DNA from: Pseudomonas sp. SID14000
GTDB lineage: Bacteria > Pseudomonadota > Gammaproteobacteria > Pseudomonadales > Pseudomonadaceae
Assembly: GCF_002165135.1 (NCBI RefSeq)
Contig: NZ_NFZQ01000013.1
Span: 87,830-151,829, forward strand
DNA: 64,000 nt
Reading direction: 5' to 3'
Shown: in pieces, positions 24,815 to 33,232 of the stretch
Layout: the number at the start of each line of letters is the position of its first letter
How positions within the stretch are numbered: the stretch's first letter is position 1
Position numbers and translations under genes: made by a program
Notes under the pieces: generated by a model
Databases searched by the model: none
The model's input: only the letters and a program-made list of their open reading frames with translations
What the model was told of the DNA's origin: nothing

Positions 24815-25069
24815 TCAGCGCTGTCTCTGCCGAGCTTGCATGTACTGGCGCAGAAACTGATTGATCCGGGTCTGGTAGCCGCTACCCTGCTCTTTGAACC
24901 AGGCGAGCACATCGGAATCCAGGCGAATGGTCACCGTCTGCTTGGCTGGAACTCGCAGCTCGGCCTTGCGGAAGAAATTTTCATCCAGTTCAGGAATATC
25001 CGAGGTATCAATAGCCTGGTCGTCCTGTCGAGCCAGGCGACTCCAGTCAGTTTTCGATGCTTTGGTCAT
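24815..25069 (-). CDS. BrnA-family antitoxin, no partner toxin
   Basis: An 84-residue protein ending in a ribbon-helix-helix domain with the BrnA signature: QTVTIRLDSDVLAWFKEQG, then GYQTRINQFLRQYMQ. BrnA is the DNA-binding antitoxin of the BrnT/BrnA system, whose toxin gene brnT normally lies just upstream and overlaps or abuts it. Here the upstream 98 bp to the next start codon contain no brnT; I find only a short open stretch. The ATG at 25069 (MTKASKTDW) has AAGG five to eight bases upstream. So it is an orphan antitoxin or regulator. Confidence 0.8.
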   Translation of the reverse strand: MTKASKTDWSRLARQDDQAIDTSDIPELDENFFRKAELRVPAKQTVTIRLDSDVLAWFKEQGSGYQTRINQFLRQYMQARQRQR

Positions 25070-25167
25070 AATTTTGGCCTTCCAAGAAGTGCCACCAGTC
25101 GAAGGCGCTGAACTAACGGCCAGGCGCATGCCTCCACCGCGCATCACCACCGCCGGAGGTAGGAAGG

Positions 25168-25440
25168 ATGAAACTGCTGCTGCCCATTGCCTGCGCCACT
25201 GCCCTGTTCTGCGCCCTGCCCGCCTGGGCCTGCACACCGGAAGAAGCGACGCAGAAACGCGAAGAGCTGGCCGGGTTGGTCACCCAGTTGACCGAGCAGA
25301 ACCCGCAGAAGGCCAAGGAGATCAATGACGAGCTTCAAGGGATGGAGCTGGGCACGGCGAGCAAGGATTTGCCCGACAAGTGCCAGTTGATCGACAAGCG
25401 GATCAAGGAGTTGAAAGAGGCGGAGAAAAAGGCTGAATAG
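25168..25440 (+). CDS. Small secreted coiled-coil protein
   Basis: A 90-residue protein with a clear signal peptide (KLLLPIACATALFCALPAWA, cleavage after AWA), then a highly charged helical part: TPEEATQKREELAGLVTQLTEQ through DKRIKELKEAEKKAE. Two cysteines remain in the mature part (CTPEE and DKCQ) and could form a disulfide in the periplasm. The ATG follows GGAGGTAGGAAGG, an unusually strong ribosome binding site. I do not recognise the family; similar small exported proteins are common in Pseudomonas. It is divergent from the brnA-like gene, and a collapsed REP hairpin follows its stop codon. Confidence 0.72.
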   Translation: MKLLLPIACATALFCALPAWACTPEEATQKREELAGLVTQLTEQNPQKAKEINDELQGMELGTASKDLPDKCQLIDKRIKELKEAEKKAE

Positions 25441-25455
25441 TTGTCGCCTGTGCTG

Positions 25456-25485
25456 GCCTCTTCGCGGGTAAACCCGCGAAGAGGC
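25456..25485. repeat. Collapsed REP pair forming a perfect hairpin
   Basis: GCCTCTTCGCGGG-taaa-CCCGCGAAGAGGC: 13-bp perfect arms and a four-base loop. Other REP pairs in the window have about 30 bp between full copies; here the inner half of both copies is lost. It lies between convergent genes. Confidence 0.85.
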
Positions 25486-25503
25486 TAACACCGTTACCGA
25501 GCG

Positions 25504-26826
25504 TTACTCAGCCGCAGGCTTGCGCTTCTTCAGCGGCGCCAGGCCGTCAGCGCTGGCCAGCGGTGCGTTGGCCTTCGGCTTTGCGGTTGGCTTGCGCTTG
25601 GCGGCCGCCTTCTTGTCACCGGTCTTCTTCTCGACCTTTTTCTTCTTGCTACCTGCCGCCTTGCCCGAGGCCTTGACCTTCTTCGGCCCGCTGTAGGTGC
25701 CCTTCACTTCCTTGATCACCCGGCGCTCGAACTGCTGCTTGAGGTAGCGCTCGATGCTCGACATCAGGTTCCAGTCGTTGTGGGTGATCAGCGAGATCGC
25801 CAGGCCTTCGCCACCGGCACGGCCGGTACGGCCTACGCGGTGCACGTACTCGTCACCGCTGCGCGGCATGTCGAAGTTGATCACCAGGTCCAGGCCGTCG
25901 ATGTCCAGGCCACGGGCCGCCACGTCGGTAGCCACCAGCACCTTGGAACTACCTTGCTTGAAGCGGTCCAGGGCCAGCTTGCGGTCCTTCTGGTCCTTCT
26001 CGCCATGCAGCACGAAGGCCTTCACGTCCTTGGCCACCAGGTGGCCGTAGATGCGGTCGGCCAGGGCGCGGGTATTGGTGAAGATGATCGCCTTGTCGAA
26101 GGTTTCGTTGGCCAGCAGCCACTGCACGATCTGCTCTTTGTGCTGGTCGTGGTCAGCGGTGATGATCTGCTGGCGGGTGCCTTCGGCCAGCTGCGAGACG
26201 CTGTTGAGCATCAGGTGCTCAGGGTCTTTCAGCACCTTGCCGATGATGTCGCGCAGGGCCGCACCACCGGTGGTGGCGGAGAACAGCAGGGTCTGCTGGC
26301 GGTTCTCGCACTCCTTGCACAGGCGCTCCATGTCTTCGGCGAAGCCCATGTCGAGCATGCGGTCGGCTTCGTCGAGGATCAGCACCTGCACGTGGGACAG
26401 GTCGAGGTTGCCGGCGTTCAGTTGCTCCAGCAGGCGGCCCGGTGTACCGATCAGCACGTCCGGCACCTTGCGCAGCATGGCGGCCTGTTCCTTGAAGTCT
26501 TCACCACCGGTGACCAGGCCCGACTTGATGTAGGTGAACTGCGAGAACAGCTGCACCTGCTTGAGGGTCTGCTGGGCCAGTTCACGGGTCGGCAGCAGGA
26601 TCAGCGCACGGATCTCCACGCGGCGCTCGCGCAGGTCGACCAGGCGGTTGAGCAGCGGCAGCACGAAGGCCGCGGTCTTGCCGCTGCCGGTCTGCGCGGT
26701 CACGCGCAGGTCACGCCCTTGCAGGGCCAGGGGGATGGCCGCGGCCTGCACCGGGGTTGGCTCGACAAAGTTAAGCTCGGCCACGGCTTTAAGCAGGCGT
26801 TCGTGCAGGGCGAATTGGGAGAACAC
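25504..26826 (-). CDS. DEAD-box ATP-dependent RNA helicase
   Basis: A 440-residue DEAD-box helicase. Motifs in order: the Q motif FVEPTPVQAAAIP, Walker A TAQTGSGKTAAF, PTRELAQQ, GTPGRLLEQ, DEAD in LILDEADRMLDMGF, SAT in LLFSATT, ARGLDIDGLDLVINFD and HRVGRTGRAGGEG. The last 80 residues are Lys/Ala-rich and unstructured, usual for RhlE/PA3950-like pseudomonad helicases. I use GTG 26826 (VFSQFALHERLL), which matches homologues as I recall them; an ATG at 26865 in frame would add 13 residues. It probably remodels structured RNA or ribosomal precursors. Which of the named helicases it equals is not certain. Confidence 0.88.
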   Translation of the reverse strand: MFSQFALHERLLKAVAELNFVEPTPVQAAAIPLALQGRDLRVTAQTGSGKTAAFVLPLLNRLVDLRERRVEIRALILLPTRELAQQTLKQVQLFSQFTYIKSGLVTGGEDFKEQAAMLRKVPDVLIGTPGRLLEQLNAGNLDLSHVQVLILDEADRMLDMGFAEDMERLCKECENRQQTLLFSATTGGAALRDIIGKVLKDPEHLMLNSVSQLAEGTRQQIITADHDQHKEQIVQWLLANETFDKAIIFTNTRALADRIYGHLVAKDVKAFVLHGEKDQKDRKLALDRFKQGSSKVLVATDVAARGLDIDGLDLVINFDMPRSGDEYVHRVGRTGRAGGEGLAISLITHNDWNLMSSIERYLKQQFERRVIKEVKGTYSGPKKVKASGKAAGSKKKKVEKKTGDKKAAAKRKPTAKPKANAPLASADGLAPLKKRKPAAE

Positions 26827-26968
26827 GGAGGTAACCTCAGGCAAGTGCGGAAAATTCAGTTGCATAGGGTAACGTTTTCTGCCGCCTTAGCCGAATTTCT
26901 TTTGGCAACTTTGTCGCCATCCGCGTTCTAATGGCGCTTCGTTTGGCAACAAGACCGTACGCAAGCCC

Positions 26969-28270
26969 ATGGATATCCAACGAATCTGGCGTGACTCCCT
27001 CGACCTGTGGGGCACCCTTGACCAACATCCGATGCTGCACGCGGCCATCGGCCTGGCGGTGCTGCTGCTGGTTTCGCTGGTCATCGGCCGCCTGGCGCGC
27101 TTCCTGGTGCTGCATGGCGCCCGCCTGCTGGCCCGCCAGCCAGCGCTGAAGTGGCTGGACGACCTGCGCAACAACAAGGTGTTCCACCGCCTGGCGCAGA
27201 CCACACCGTCACTGGTGCTGCAGTTCGGCCTGAAACTGGTGCCCGAGCTGTCCGACACCGCCCAGCACTTCCTCGGCAATGTCGCCCTGGCCTTTACCCT
27301 GCTGTTCATGACCATGGCGCTGTCGTGCCTGCTGGATGCCCTGCTCGACATCTATGCCCGCACCGAACACGCCCGCACCCGCTCGATCAAGGGCTATGTG
27401 CAGCTGGCCAAGATGATGCTGTGGATCTTCGCCTCCATCGTCATCGTCGCCACCCTGATCGATCGCTCACCGCTGTTGCTGCTGTCGGGCCTGGGTGCCA
27501 TGTCGGCGGTGCTGCTGTTGGTGTACAAGGACACCCTGCTGTCGTTCGTCGCCAGCGTGCAGCTGACCAGCAACGACATGCTGCACGTGGGCGACTGGAT
27601 CGAAATGCCCCAGGTGGGCGCCGATGGCGACGTGGTGGACATCACCCTGCACACCGTAAAGGTGCAGAACTTCGACAAGACCATCGTCTCCATCCCCACC
27701 TGGCGCCTGATGAGCGAATCGTTCCGCAACTACCGCGGCATGCAGCAGTCCGGTGGCCGGCGGATCAAACGCAGCCTGTTCATCGACGCGGCCGGGGTGC
27801 GCTTTCTCACCCGCGAAGAGGAACACCGCCTGAGCCAGGTGCACCTGCTTGCCGACTACCTGGCCGGCAAGCGCCAGGAGTTGCAGCGCTGGAACGAGGC
27901 CTTGGGGCCGGTGGCCGACCTGTCGGCCAACCGCCGCAAGCTCACCAACATCGGCACCTTCCGCGCGTTTGCCCTGGCCTACCTGAAGAACCACCCCAAC
28001 GTGCACCCGAACATGACCTGCATGGTGCGGCAGATGCAGACCGCCGCCGAGGGCGTGCCGCTGGAGATCTACTGCTTTACCACCACCACGGTGTGGGCGG
28101 ATTACGAGCGGATTCAGGGGGATATCTTCGATTATCTGCTGGCGGTGTTGCCGGAGTTTGGCTTGAGCCTGTATCAGCAGCCGAGTGGCAATGACATGCG
28201 GGTGGGGTTGAGCGGGCGTGTATCGCAAGAGCCTGTGCCGCGTCGGCTGGAAGAAATGAGCGAGGCTTGA
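26969..28270 (+). CDS. ybdG: MscS-family mechanosensitive channel, YbdG-like
   Basis: A 433-residue inner-membrane channel close to E. coli YbdG (415 residues). Four to five hydrophobic segments come first, then the MscS pore and beta domain: LLLSGLGAMSAVLLLVYKD, SNDMLHVGDWIEMPQVGADG, VDITLHTVKVQNFDKTI and SIPTWRLMSESFRNY, with SGGRRIKRSL after. The C-terminal part EGVPLEIYCFTTTTVW also matches. YbdG opens under mild osmotic downshift. The ATG at 26969 is preceded by a weak ribosome binding site. Divergent from the helicase gene by 142 bp. A repeat-rich gap of 338 bp follows. Confidence 0.9.
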   Translation: MDIQRIWRDSLDLWGTLDQHPMLHAAIGLAVLLLVSLVIGRLARFLVLHGARLLARQPALKWLDDLRNNKVFHRLAQTTPSLVLQFGLKLVPELSDTAQHFLGNVALAFTLLFMTMALSCLLDALLDIYARTEHARTRSIKGYVQLAKMMLWIFASIVIVATLIDRSPLLLLSGLGAMSAVLLLVYKDTLLSFVASVQLTSNDMLHVGDWIEMPQVGADGDVVDITLHTVKVQNFDKTIVSIPTWRLMSESFRNYRGMQQSGGRRIKRSLFIDAAGVRFLTREEEHRLSQVHLLADYLAGKRQELQRWNEALGPVADLSANRRKLTNIGTFRAFALAYLKNHPNVHPNMTCMVRQMQTAAEGVPLEIYCFTTTTVWADYERIQGDIFDYLLAVLPEFGLSLYQQPSGNDMRVGLSGRVSQEPVPRRLEEMSEA

Positions 28271-28608
28271 GATTGCCGGGGCTGCTTCGCAGCCTATCGC
28301 CAGCAATCCACACAGAGGTCACGCAGATCGTGAGATCTTCGTTGTACCTCTGGGAGCAACTGTCTTGCTCAAATTCTAAAAGTTGGCGCGATCCCCTGTG
28401 GGAGCGGCCTCGTGTCGCGAAAGGGCTGCAAAGCAGCCCCAGCAATTTCAACTATCGCGCATCAATCCTGGGGCCGCGTTGCGGCCCTTTCGCGACACAA
28501 GGCCGCTCCCACAGGTACAGCGACAGCCTCGAAATCAACGCTGCACCCGTGGAAGCTGGCTTGCCGGCGATGGGCCGCAAAGCGGCCCCTTTCCGTGTCA
28601 GGGCCGAG
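28271..28608. repeat. REP cluster, four copies of the ggccgctcccacagg type
   Basis: This 338-bp gap holds no gene. The main pair is 28396-28440 (ctgtgggagcggcctcgtgtcgcgaaagggctgc, read in the order shown) and inverted 28470-28515. Two partial copies flank it: ggggctgcttcgcagcc at 28278-28294 and gatgggccgcaaagcggcccctttc at 28569-28593. It lies between convergent genes. Confidence 0.8.
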
Positions 28609-29985
28609 TCAGGGGTGCACATTCATGGTTGTCGAAAGGCGGTTGCTCTCGCGCCCATGGACCATGCAATACAGCGCGCCAGCCAGGATCAACCCCATCG
28701 CCCAACTGATGTCCGCCCCCAGCCACTCGGCCACGAAGCCCGTATAGAACGACAGCTTCATGAACGGGATGGTACCGATGATCGACACGGCGTACACCGC
28801 CAGGCTTCGACGATTGAAGCAGCCGTAACGCCCCTTGGCGTCATACAGCGCCCCCACGTCATAGTGGCCGCGGCATACCCAGTAGTAATCCACCAGGTTG
28901 ATCGCGCTCCATGGGATCAACAGGTACAGCTGGCCGATCAGGATGTCGGCAAAGAACGTATCGAAATTGTACTGGGTGGCGATGGCGATCACCGTTGCCG
29001 CTGCGGTCAGGCCAGCCATTACCAAGGCCTTGGCAGTGGCGGTCACGCGCCGGATGGTCTTGAAGGCGCCAAAGATCGTGACCGACGACATGTAGGCGCT
29101 GTACAGGCACAGGACGTTGTACTGGATCACCCCCAGCGCAATCACTGCCAGCGCCAACGGCGCCCACGGGCCAAACAACGCAGCAATGGCTGTCGCCGGG
29201 TCATGCCCCAGTGCCGAGGGCAGTTCCACTGCCACCAACGCGCCCAACGCCATCATGGCGAAGGAGCCCAGCGCACAACCGCAATAGGTGGCCCAGAACG
29301 TCGCGCGCGGGTTGACGTTGGCCGGGAGGTAGCGCGAGTAATCGGCCACATAGGGGCCATACCCCAGCGTCCACGAGGCCGACTGGGCAACGATCAGGTT
29401 GAACGCGGTGAACGAAAAGCCGGTACTCACCGCCGTTGTGGTTGCCATGTCGCCGGGGTGCAGCAGAATCAGCACCAGGGCGCCAGCAAAAACCAGCGTG
29501 GACAACAGGCTCATCCACGCGCCCAGGCGGTGGATGAGTTCGTAGCCGACAAAGCCGATGACAAAGGTCAGCAAGCCGACCACCACGATGGCCTGGTCAT
29601 CGCTCATGGGCACCAGGGCCTGCACGGCATTGCGCATCAGCACGCCGCTGGCGGCGAGGAACAGGACTGCGGCCGTGACCATCACCAGCAGAGGGAGCGC
29701 GGCACCATGGACTCCGAACTGGGCCCGGCTCTGGATCATCTGTGGTACGCCCAGGTGAGGCCCCTGGGCAGAGTGCGCGGCCATGAACACGGTGCCGATC
29801 AGGTTGCCGACCAACAGACCCAGCAAGGTCCAGCCCAGGCTCAGCCCCGAGGCCACGCCCAGGGTGCCGACCATCAGGGCGGTTATCTGGAAGTTGGAGC
29901 TGAACCAGATGGTGAACAATCGTTTAGGCGTGCCATAACGCTCAGCGTGTGGGACAAATTCGATACTTCGCGTTTCTAGCTTCAC
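28609..29985 (-). CDS. NCS1-family purine/cytosine permease
   Basis: A 458-residue membrane protein with twelve hydrophobic segments, of the nucleobase:cation symporter-1 family (PF02133). It starts with the typical IEFVPHAERYGTPKRLFTIWFSSNFQITALM. SASWTLGYGPYVADYSRYLP in the middle is the family's SG/ASxTL-type block and VADYSRYLP is characteristic. These transporters take up cytosine, purines, hydantoins, thiamine precursors or similar rings; the exact substrate cannot be read from the sequence. The ATG at 29985 follows GGGAGACCGGC, so the GGGAG is eight to nine bases upstream. It is followed upstream on the same strand by a DMT gene but separated by 72 bp. Confidence 0.87.
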   Translation of the reverse strand: MKLETRSIEFVPHAERYGTPKRLFTIWFSSNFQITALMVGTLGVASGLSLGWTLLGLLVGNLIGTVFMAAHSAQGPHLGVPQMIQSRAQFGVHGAALPLLVMVTAAVLFLAASGVLMRNAVQALVPMSDDQAIVVVGLLTFVIGFVGYELIHRLGAWMSLLSTLVFAGALVLILLHPGDMATTTAVSTGFSFTAFNLIVAQSASWTLGYGPYVADYSRYLPANVNPRATFWATYCGCALGSFAMMALGALVAVELPSALGHDPATAIAALFGPWAPLALAVIALGVIQYNVLCLYSAYMSSVTIFGAFKTIRRVTATAKALVMAGLTAAATVIAIATQYNFDTFFADILIGQLYLLIPWSAINLVDYYWVCRGHYDVGALYDAKGRYGCFNRRSLAVYAVSIIGTIPFMKLSFYTGFVAEWLGADISWAMGLILAGALYCMVHGRESNRLSTTMNVHP

Positions 29986-30057
29986 GCCGGTCTCCCGATT
30001 TTATTTTCATGATTATCGGGTAGGTATTGGCGGGACTTGAGTTCAGTAACGAACGCG

Positions 30058-30939
30058 TCATAGCTGACTGCGCCATGGCTTGCTTGATAACGTCAGTGTA
30101 CCCAGGCGGCTCATCCACACCGACGCCAGGATCACCGCCCCGCCGATGAACAGCCTGCCCAATGGCTCGTCCTGGTTCCAGATCAGAAGATTGAGCAGCA
30201 GCCCTACCGGTACATGCAGGTTGTTCATCACCGCCAGCGTCCCGCCCGAAACCAGGCAGGCGCCCTTGTTCCACCAGTACAGCCCCAGCGCCGTCGGGCA
30301 CAGGCCCAGGAACAGCAACACCAGCCACTGCACGTTGGTGGTCGGCAGGTGCTGGGCGTTGCCAAACAGCAGGAAGGCCGGCAACACCACGATCAACGCG
30401 CCCAGGTAGAAGTAGCCAAAGCGCTTGTAGTGCGGCAGGTCGCTGGGGTGGCGTGCGACCAGGTGGCGGTACAGCACCTGGCCGGCGGCGTAGGTGAAGT
30501 TGGCCAGTTGCAGCAGCAGGAAGCCGATGAAGAACTCGCCGCTGATGGTGTCGAAGCGGATCACCGCAGCACCGGCCACCGCCACCAGCGCTGCCACCAG
30601 GGCCCACGGGTTGAAGCGCCGGTTCATGGCATCTTCGATCAGCGTCACGTGCAGCGGCGTCAGGATGGTGAACAGCAGCACCTCCGGCACGGTGAGCACG
30701 CGAAAGCTCAGGTACAGGCAGACGTAGGTGATACCGTACTGCAGCGCGCCGATCAGCAGCATCGAGCGCATGAAGCGCGGCTCGACCTGGCGCCAGCGGG
30801 TCAGCGGCAGGAACACCAGGCCAGCCAGCACCACGCGCGCGAGCACGGCAAAGTAGCTGTCGACGTGCCCGGCCAGGTACTCGCCGATCAGGCTGAAGGA
30901 AAACGCCTGGATCAGCGCGACGATTATCAGGTAGCCCAT
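30058..30939 (-). CDS. EamA-family carboxylate/amino acid/amine transporter
   Basis: A 293-residue membrane protein with ten hydrophobic segments in two EamA repeats. The start MGYLIIVALIQAFSFSLIGEYLAGHVDSYF resembles the carboxylate/amino acid/amine exporter subgroup (CAAAT). Second-repeat blocks such as GLCPTALGLYWWNKGACLVSGG support DMT topology. The ATG at 30939 has AGAGGC upstream at the right spacing. It may be cotranscribed with the NCS1 permease gene downstream (72-bp gap). A REP pair begins about 70 bp upstream of its start. Substrate unknown. Confidence 0.84.
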   Translation of the reverse strand: MGYLIIVALIQAFSFSLIGEYLAGHVDSYFAVLARVVLAGLVFLPLTRWRQVEPRFMRSMLLIGALQYGITYVCLYLSFRVLTVPEVLLFTILTPLHVTLIEDAMNRRFNPWALVAALVAVAGAAVIRFDTISGEFFIGFLLLQLANFTYAAGQVLYRHLVARHPSDLPHYKRFGYFYLGALIVVLPAFLLFGNAQHLPTTNVQWLVLLFLGLCPTALGLYWWNKGACLVSGGTLAVMNNLHVPVGLLLNLLIWNQDEPLGRLFIGGAVILASVWMSRLGTLTLSSKPWRSQL

Positions 30940-31011
30940 GGTTGCCTCTCGTGGATCAAGGCCGCGACCTTAGCGGGTTGCGATGAATGAGTTCAACCAT
31001 GAGGAATGTGG

Positions 31012-31126
31012 GGCTGTGCCGGCCTCTTCGCGGGTAAACCCGCTCCCACAGGAATATCACGGCACCTGAGGCCTGTGGTGTCCTGTGGGAGCGGGTTTAC
31101 CCGCGAAGAGGCCGGCACAGCCCCCC
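31012..31126. repeat. REP pair upstream of the DMT gene
   Basis: Inverted copies of ggcctcttcgcgggtaaacc (31021-31051 and 31082-31112) with outer gctgtgcc/ggcacagc. The spacer is about 30 bp. Confidence 0.88.
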
Positions 31127-31143
31127 ACAAAATTCACAGGCAT

Positions 31144-31170
31144 AAAAAAGCCCGGCCATGCAGGCCGGGC
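31144..31170 (-). terminator. Rho-independent terminator of azoR
   Basis: On the minus strand GCCCGGCC-tgcat-GGCCGGGC followed by six T. The stem is 8 bp, all G-C. It lies 53 bases after the azoR stop codon. Confidence 0.92.
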
Positions 31171-31223
31171 AGGTACACCCAAAGGAGCAACAACAGGTGT
31201 CAGGGTTGGGAATTCGCTAAGCC

Positions 31224-31823
31224 TCAGGCCACCGCCGCCAGCTTGGCCTTGGCCTGGTTGACGCCCTTCTCGTGGAACTCGCCGCTCATGTTCAGGCCTT
31301 CGGCATGGATGAAGTCGACATCGTGAATGCCGATGAAGGCCATTACCTGGCGCAGGTACGGTTCCTGGTGGTCGCTGGTGGCACCGGCATGGATGCCGCC
31401 ACGGGCAGTCAGGACGATGGCGCGCTTGCCAGTCAGCAAGCCCTGCGGGCCGGTGGGGGTGTACTTGAAGGTGATGCCGGCACGCAGCACATGGTCCAGC
31501 CAGGCCTTGAGGGTGCTGGGGATGGTGAAGTTGTACATCGGCGCAGCCATCACCAGCACGTCGGCGACGAGCAGTTCATCGGTCAGTTCGTTGGAGCGGG
31601 CCAAGGCGTCCAGTTCGGCAGCACTGCGCTGTTCTTCGGGCTTCATCCAGCCACCCAGCAGGTTGGCGTCCAGGTGCGGCACCGGGTTCACGGCCAGGTC
31701 GCGCACACTGATCTGATCGGCCGGATGGGCGGCCTGCCACTGCTGGATGAAATCACGGGTCAGCTGACGGGAAACGGAATCCTGCTGGCGGGCGCTGCTT
31801 TCAATGATCAGTACGCGGGACAT
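31224..31823 (-). CDS. azoR: FMN-dependent NADH-azoreductase
   Basis: A 199-residue flavodoxin-like quinone/azo reductase. The FMN phosphate loop is LIIESSARQQDSVSRQL near the start (family ssxRxxxS), and AAPMYNFTIPSTLKAWLDHVLRAG is the diagnostic AzoR block. The later TARGGIHA also matches. It reduces azo dyes and quinones with NADH and protects against quinone/oxidative stress. The ATG at 31823 lacks a strong ribosome binding site in the upstream gggggcctccatcgg on the complementary strand (ggaggcccccc is on the coding strand and serves). A terminator follows. In the upstream region the motif ctatcgat occurs twice and may bind a regulator. Confidence 0.93.
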   Translation of the reverse strand: MSRVLIIESSARQQDSVSRQLTRDFIQQWQAAHPADQISVRDLAVNPVPHLDANLLGGWMKPEEQRSAAELDALARSNELTDELLVADVLVMAAPMYNFTIPSTLKAWLDHVLRAGITFKYTPTGPQGLLTGKRAIVLTARGGIHAGATSDHQEPYLRQVMAFIGIHDVDFIHAEGLNMSGEFHEKGVNQAKAKLAAVA

Positions 31824-31932
31824 GGGGGGCCTCCATCGGCAAAAAGGGTTGCGATTCGATGGAGGTGAGATTACGGCTTGACCTATCGATAAAAAAGCGT
31901 AAAAAGTGGGTTCAATCTATCGATTTATCAGT

Positions 31933-32247
31933 TTATTCTGCACTGCAGTTCAAGGCGATCCGTAGTTTGATGATCTGCCGGTTGAACTTGGCGGTGACAT
32001 CGACGCTTTTACCGGCCGGTACGTTCACCCGGCGCACCCGTGGTGCCTCCGGGCCGTTGCGGAAGGTCACCTTGCACGCCGCCGGCACCTGCCCATAGTT
32101 GTTGAGGGTGATGGCACCAATATCGTAGGCCGTGTCATAGGCGGTGTAATCGAGCTTGACCCCGGTCAGCTCCTTCTCCACATCGATGGGATAAGCCATG
32201 GCCCCGAGGGGCAGGCACATCAGTATTGCCGCACAACATTTCTTCAT
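31933..32247 (-). CDS. Small secreted protein, often mislabelled 3-phosphoglycerate kinase
   Basis: A 104-residue exported protein. A signal peptide (KKCCAAILMCLPLGAMA) is followed by YPIDVEKELTGVKLDYTAYDTAYDIGAI, and a beta-rich body with ACKVTFRNGPEAPRVRRVNVPAGKS. In Pseudomonas genomes homologues carry the label 3-phosphoglycerate kinase, but the protein is far too short and has none of the PGK motifs, so I reject that name. It may be a small immunoglobulin-like periplasmic protein. The ATG at 32247 has AAGGAGAGCGGCCC upstream, a good ribosome binding site. Divergent from a LysR gene by 48 bp, so that regulator may control it. Confidence 0.75.
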   Translation of the reverse strand: MKKCCAAILMCLPLGAMAYPIDVEKELTGVKLDYTAYDTAYDIGAITLNNYGQVPAACKVTFRNGPEAPRVRRVNVPAGKSVDVTAKFNRQIIKLRIALNCSAE

Positions 32248-32295
32248 GGGCCGCTCTCCTTGAAAGAGGGCAGCTTAGGACAACAGGAGCGAAAG

Positions 32296-33219
32296 ATGAA
32301 AGCGCCGCGCGTAACCCTTGACCAGTGGCGAACCCTGCAAGCAGTGGTCGATCACGGCGGGTTTGCCCAGGCCGCCGAGGCACTGCACCGCTCGCAGTCA
32401 TCGGTAAGCTACACCGTGGCCCGCATGCAGGAGCAACTGGGCGTGCCGCTGCTGCGCATCGACGGCCGCAAGGCGGTGCTCACCGAAGCCGGCAATGTCC
32501 TGCTGCGCCGCTCGCGTCACCTGGTCAAACAGGCCAGCCAGCTCGAAGACCTCGCCCACCACATGGAACAGGGCTGGGAGGCCGAGGTACGCCTCGTGGT
32601 CGATGCGGCCTACCCCAGTGCCCGCCTGGTGCGCGCCCTGGCCGCGTTCATGCCGCAGAGCCGCGGCTGCCGGGTGCGCCTGCGTGAAGAAGTGCTGTCT
32701 GGCGTCGAGGAAGTGATGCACGAAGGCATCGCCGACCTGGCCATCAGCAGCTACAGCATCGGCGGCTACCTGGGCGCCGAACTGAGCGCGGTGGAATTCG
32801 TCGCCGTCGCCCACCCCGAACACAGCCTGCACCGCCTGGGCCGCGAACTGACCTTCCAGGACCTGGAAAGCCAGTTGCAGGTGGTAATCCGCGATTCCGG
32901 CCGCGCCCAGCCGCGCGATGTCGGCTGGCTGGGCGCCGAGCAACGCTGGACCGTCGGCAGCCTGGGTACCGCTGCTACCTTCGTCAGCAGTGGCCTGGGC
33001 TTTGCCTGGTTGCCCCGGCACATGATCGAGCGCGAGCTGCGCGAAGGCGTGCTCAAGCCGTTGCCGCTGGATCAGGGTGGCAGCCGTCACCCACTGTTCT
33101 ACCTTTATTCGAGCAAAGAGAAGACCTTGGGCCCGGCTACGCAGATTCTCATCGACCTGCTGCGCAATTTCGACACCGCGCCACTGGACGTGCCCTTCGC
33201 AGCCCCCCCACAAGCCTGA
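32296..33219 (+). CDS. LysR-family transcriptional regulator
   Basis: A 307-residue LysR protein. The N-terminal HTH is LDQWRTLQAVVDHGGFAQAAEALHRSQSSVSYTVARMQEQLG. The effector domain follows, with EEVLSGVEEVMHEGIADLAIS in the middle. The ATG at 32296 has AGGAG 6-10 bases upstream, which decides the start over the longer frame. It is 13 bp upstream of the alpha/beta hydrolase gene and probably cotranscribed with it, ppiA and the ABC exporter. It is also divergent from a small secreted protein gene. Effector unknown. Confidence 0.87.
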   Translation: MKAPRVTLDQWRTLQAVVDHGGFAQAAEALHRSQSSVSYTVARMQEQLGVPLLRIDGRKAVLTEAGNVLLRRSRHLVKQASQLEDLAHHMEQGWEAEVRLVVDAAYPSARLVRALAAFMPQSRGCRVRLREEVLSGVEEVMHEGIADLAISSYSIGGYLGAELSAVEFVAVAHPEHSLHRLGRELTFQDLESQLQVVIRDSGRAQPRDVGWLGAEQRWTVGSLGTAATFVSSGLGFAWLPRHMIERELREGVLKPLPLDQGGSRHPLFYLYSSKEKTLGPATQILIDLLRNFDTAPLDVPFAAPPQA

Positions 33220-33232
33220 GAGGACCGCGCCC

